Below, piece after piece: positions 61,019 through 64,000 of a stretch of 64,000 nucleotides of DNA; positions within the stretch are counted from its first letter, which is position 1, and every line of letters starts with the position of its first letter. The notes under the pieces were generated by a model. It was not told the DNA's origin. It saw only the letters and a list, made by a program, of their open reading frames with translations, and did no database searches. A program made the translations under genes and the position numbers. The DNA comes from DATEDA01 sp963789885 (GTDB lineage: Bacteria; Pseudomonadota; Gammaproteobacteria; Burkholderiales; SG8-39), in assembly GCA_963789885.1 (NCBI GenBank), contig CAWBNB010000014.1, positions 158,208 through 222,207 of the forward strand, read 5' to 3'.

Positions 61019-63486
61019 GGCTCCTCCCGTTCGCCGGGATCGCCGCCGTCTTCGCCGCCGCGTTCGCGTTCACTGCGGTCGCGAACAGCTACTACGTGTT
61101 CGTGATGGCGACGATGGCGCTGACCGCGATCGTCGGTATCGGTCTCAACGTCCTGCTCGGACTCACCGGGCAGGTCTCGTTCGGCCACGTCGGGTTCTAC
61201 GCGATCGGCGCGTATGCCGTCGCGATCCTCACCACGGCGGCGAAGCTGAGCTTCTGGGTCGCGCTGCCGGTCGCCGTGGCGCTCGCCGGCCTGACCGGCG
61301 CGCTCCTCGCGCTGCCGGCGCTGCGCGTGCGCGGGCCGTACCTCGCGATGGTCACGATCGCGTTCGGCTTCATCGTCGAGCAGGTCGCGGTGGAGTGGAG
61401 CGGGCTCACCGGCGGTCAGAACGGGATCATGGGCATCCCGCATCCAGCGCCGTTCGGGTTCGCGTTCGGCGAGCGCGGGGTCGCGCTGATGGCGATCGCG
61501 ATCGCGGCGCTGCTCGTCTACGGTTTCCGGCGGCTCGCGCGGAGCGACTGGGGCGCGGCGATGCGCGCGGTGAAGGACTCGGAAACCGCGGCCGAGTCGA
61601 TCGGCCTGAACCCGGTCGCGGTGAAGACCTTCGCGTTCGCCGTGTCGGCCGCGTGCGCCGGGCTGGCGGGCGGCATGTTCGCCTCGCTCTCCGGTTTCGT
61701 CACGCCGTCGACGTTCGCGTTCTCGCAGTCCATCCTGTTCGTGCTGGTGGTGATCATCGGCGGCGCGGGGACGGTGACCGGGCCGCTCGCCGGCGCGGCA
61801 GCGGTCGTGCTGCTGCCCGAGGTGCTCGCCGGGCTCGCCGAGTACCGCCTGCTCTTCTTCGGCGCGCTGCTGCTCGTCGTGCTCCTGATCGCGCCCGAAG
61901 GGATCGTCGGCGAAGCCGCACGCTGGTTCGGGCGCCGTCGCGCGGCGCTTCCGGCGATCGGCGCCGCGGCCGCGGACGAACCCGCTCCGGCCAGCGCCGC
62001 GCTCGCGGTCGAGGGTCTCACGATCGCGTTCGGCGGCGTGCGGGCGGTGACCGGCTTCGCACTCGAGGCGCAGCCGCGCGCAATCACCAGCCTGATCGGG
62101 CCGAACGGCGCGGGCAAGACCACGGTGCTCAACATGCTGGGCGGCTTTTATCGCCCCGACGCCGGCGCCATTCGCCTCGGTGCCGACGAGCTCCAGGGCC
62201 GTCCGGCCCATGCGATCGCGCGGGCCGGCGTCGCACGCACCTACCAGACCTCGCAGCTCTTCGGGAGCATGTCGGTCCTCGAGAACCTGACGATCGCGCA
62301 CGCGCGCGGACGGCTCGGGTCACCGTTCGCCGCGCCGGGCGAAGCGGCGCTCGCGCGGGCCCGAGCGCTCGCGGCTTACGTCGGTTACCGCGGCGACCTC
62401 GCGCGCCGCGCTGCGGACCTGCCGCACGTCGACCGAAGGCTGGTCGAGATCGCGCGCGCGCTCGCGACCGGCCCGCGCGTGCTGCTGCTCGACGAGCCCG
62501 CGGCGGGCTTGTCGCGCGACGACAAGCGCACGCTCGCGGCGCTGCTGCGCCGCATCGCCGACCGGGGCATCGCGGTCGTGCTCGTCGAGCACGACATGTC
62601 GCTCGTCATGGGGATCTCGGACCACGTCGTCGTCATCGACGCCGGCGTGCGCATCGCGGCCGGGTTGCCGGAGGCGGTGCAGCAGGACCCCGCCGTCAAG
62701 AAGGCCTATCTCGGCGAGGAGGCGGGCCGGCCGTCGGCGCACCGTACCGCCGAAGCCGCGCTCGGCGACACGCTGCTCGAGGTCGGGAAACTCTCCGCGG
62801 GCTACGGTGCGGAGCCGGTGCTGCGCGGCGTCGAGCTGCGGGTGCGCGACCGCGAGATGGTCGCCGTTCTCGGCGCGAACGGTGCCGGGAAATCCACCCT
62901 GATGCGCGCGCTCGCCGGCCTGCATCGGCCGGTCGAGGGCGGGATCAGCCTCGACGGCGAGGCGTTGCAGCGGCTACCGGCGCACAAGGTCGTCGCGCGC
63001 GGCGTCGCGCTCGTTCCGGAAGGGCGGCAGGTGTTCCCTGAGCTCTCCGTGCTCGACAACATCCGCCTCGGCGCGTTCCTGCGGCGCGATGCGACCGACG
63101 CCGAGGTCGAGGCGATGCTCGAGCGGTTCCCGCGATTGCGCGAGCGCCTGCACCAGCGCGCCGGCCTCCTCTCCGGCGGCGAGCAGCAGATGCTCGCGCT
63201 CGCCCGCGGTCTGATGGCGAAGCCGCGCCTGCTGCTCCTCGACGAGCCCTCGCTCGGCCTCGCGCCGGCGGTCATCAACGACCTCTTCGCCGCGCTCGAC
63301 CGGCTGCGGGGCGAGCGCGCGACCATCCTGCTCGTCGATCAGATGGCGGGGCTGGCGCTGACGCTCGCGGACCGCGCATACGTGATCGAGGGCGGGCAGA
63401 TCGTCGCCTCGGGCACTGCCGCCGAGATTGCGGCCGACGGCGCGCTCGAGCGGGCGTATCTCGGCGCGGGTGCTCAAGCGGCGTAG
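61015..63486 (+). CDS. Fused LivM-LivG-LivF ABC transporter protein
   Basis: 823-aa triple fusion. Residues 1-310 are LivM permease (LNVLLGLTGQVSFGHVGFYA, FVLVVIIGGAGTVTGPLAGA). About 320-570 is LivG ATPase (Walker A GPNGAGKTT near 361, Q loop YQTSQLF, Walker B LLLDEPAAGL). About 585-823 is LivF ATPase (GANGAGKST near 621, LSGGEQQMLALARGL, LLLDEPSLGLAP). The LivG signature is atypical (LPHVDRRLVEIARALA instead of LSGGQ). A one-chain ATPase pair attached to the permease is uncommon; with LivH and the receptor it makes a complete importer. Confidence 0.92.
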   Translation: MRLLPFAGIAAVFAAAFAFTAVANSYYVFVMATMALTAIVGIGLNVLLGLTGQVSFGHVGFYAIGAYAVAILTTAAKLSFWVALPVAVALAGLTGALLALPALRVRGPYLAMVTIAFGFIVEQVAVEWSGLTGGQNGIMGIPHPAPFGFAFGERGVALMAIAIAALLVYGFRRLARSDWGAAMRAVKDSETAAESIGLNPVAVKTFAFAVSAACAGLAGGMFASLSGFVTPSTFAFSQSILFVLVVIIGGAGTVTGPLAGAAAVVLLPEVLAGLAEYRLLFFGALLLVVLLIAPEGIVGEAARWFGRRRAALPAIGAAAADEPAPASAALAVEGLTIAFGGVRAVTGFALEAQPRAITSLIGPNGAGKTTVLNMLGGFYRPDAGAIRLGADELQGRPAHAIARAGVARTYQTSQLFGSMSVLENLTIAHARGRLGSPFAAPGEAALARARALAAYVGYRGDLARRAADLPHVDRRLVEIARALATGPRVLLLDEPAAGLSRDDKRTLAALLRRIADRGIAVVLVEHDMSLVMGISDHVVVIDAGVRIAAGLPEAVQQDPAVKKAYLGEEAGRPSAHRTAEAALGDTLLEVGKLSAGYGAEPVLRGVELRVRDREMVAVLGANGAGKSTLMRALAGLHRPVEGGISLDGEALQRLPAHKVVARGVALVPEGRQVFPELSVLDNIRLGAFLRRDATDAEVEAMLERFPRLRERLHQRAGLLSGGEQQMLALARGLMAKPRLLLLDEPSLGLAPAVINDLFAALDRLRGERATILLVDQMAGLALTLADRAYVIEGGQIVASGTAAEIAADGALERAYLGAGAQAA

Positions 63487-63624
63487 GATCCAGCCGGTCG
63501 GCCTCGGGTGGCGGTTGGCCCTGATCGACCGCCTCGATCGATCTCAGCGGAAAGATCCGTTGGACCCGATCAGCCGCCCGCCCGACACTCTGCTCCACCC
63601 GACCCCGACACGAAGGAGAAGCCG

Positions 63625-63708
63625 ATGTCCGACTGCCCGACCCCCACCACCAGCTTCGGCCAGCCTGTCCCCGACGGTCAGAACAGCATCCCGGATCGCT
63701 GGATTTGA
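63625..63708 (+). CDS. 27-aa ORF resembling a catalase N-terminus
   Basis: MSDCPTPTTSFGQPVPDG then QNSIPDRWI, stop; aaggagaa RBS at correct distance. PTTSFGQPVPDGQNS matches the start of clade-3 heme catalases (for example LTTSWGAPVGDNQNS in B. subtilis KatA), after which similarity ends abruptly. It lies 23 bp before katG. Either a remnant of a catalase gene whose body is lost or a leader peptide for katG translation. Confidence 0.5.
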   Translation: MSDCPTPTTSFGQPVPDGQNSIPDRWI

Positions 63709-63731
63709 ATAGACAACGATTGGAGAGCGCC

Positions 63732-64000
63732 ATGGACGCAAAGACTGATGAGAAGAGCGCGGGCAAGTGCCCGGTCGTGCACACGGCAGCCAGGTCGAAC
63801 CGCGACTGGTGGCCGAATCAGCTGGACCTTCAGGTTCTCCACCAACACTCGGCCCTGTCCGATCCGATGGGCGAGGCGTTCGACTATGCCAAGGAATTCA
63901 AGAGCCTCGACCTGAATGCCGTAATCAAGGACCTGCACGCCCTGATGACGGACTCGCAGGATTGGTGGCCGGCCGACTTTGGCCACTACGGACCGCTGTT
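63732..64000 (+). CDS. katG: Catalase-peroxidase KatG (partial, runs off the window)
   Basis: First 89 codons of a bifunctional heme catalase-peroxidase. [39 protein letters not shown] and [21 protein letters not shown] are diagnostic of KatG N-terminal domains just before the active-site Arg-Trp-His region (off window). Removes H2O2. RBS ggagag. Close to the small catalase-like ORF, so an oxidative-stress operon is likely. Confidence 0.93.
   Translation, partial: [89 protein letters not shown]

Overview
The window is GC-rich (roughly 70 % by eye) bacterial chromosome, most likely from a betaproteobacterium (Burkholderiales-like). Pointers are the TRAP and Liv-type transporters with Tat-signal binding proteins, the ubiA/ubiD ubiquinone genes, class I aldolase beside purE/purC, sulfide:quinone oxidoreductase, EpsD- and SapC-type proteins, and pervasive ATGA/GTGA gene overlaps. 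No insertion sequence, prophage or CRISPR array was seen. The assignment rests on gene content only.

Layout. 1-12.7 kb: one long plus-strand catabolic cluster of dehydrogenases, a DUF993 aldolase-like protein, a CoA-transferase, two hydratases, a DctPQM TRAP transporter, a shikimate-dehydrogenase-like enzyme, a TIM-barrel isomerase and a second Gfo/Idh oxidoreductase that is frameshifted. 12.7-20.5 kb: housekeeping genes (carbonic anhydrase, aldolase, purE, purC, Sua5-type tRNA modification, SapC, tRNA-Ala, K+ channel, pirin). 20.6-28.3 kb: an oxamate carbamoyltransferase/carbamate kinase cluster (FdrA, ArcC, DUF2877, DUF1116), then a MarR regulator, an MFS transporter, a thioesterase and a GntR regulator. 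28.4-38.7 kb: two small DUF2188-like paralogues with a shared promoter element, then ridA, recG, ubiA, a degenerate SDR, ubiD, paired small membrane proteins and a lytic transglycosylase. 38.7-46.6 kb: galE, a minus-strand operon built around a subtilisin-like protease, PBP4 (dacB) and two DnaJ-domain proteins.

46.6-58.5 kb is the most coherent accessory block. An RND adaptor and pump enclose a sulfide:quinone oxidoreductase, followed by a DUF2892 protein and TrxC. Next come a HlyD/MacB-type ABC exporter, a Crp/Fnr-type regulator with a CX5C pair, a cytochrome b561 and a secreted four-repeat protein. Three intergenic regions of this block carry TTGA-N6-TCAA dyads matching the recognition helix of the local regulator, which suggests a small locally encoded regulon for sulfide or redox stress.

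58.8-63.5 kb holds a branched-chain-type ABC transporter with a sigma-54 promoter, in which permease LivM and ATPases LivG and LivF are one polypeptide. The window ends inside katG, preceded by a tiny ORF resembling the N-terminus of a monofunctional catalase.

Six to eight conserved genes contain apparent single-base frameshifts. Their density suggests consensus errors in the assembly as much as real gene decay, so affected genes are described over their full span. Coordinates include the stop codon.
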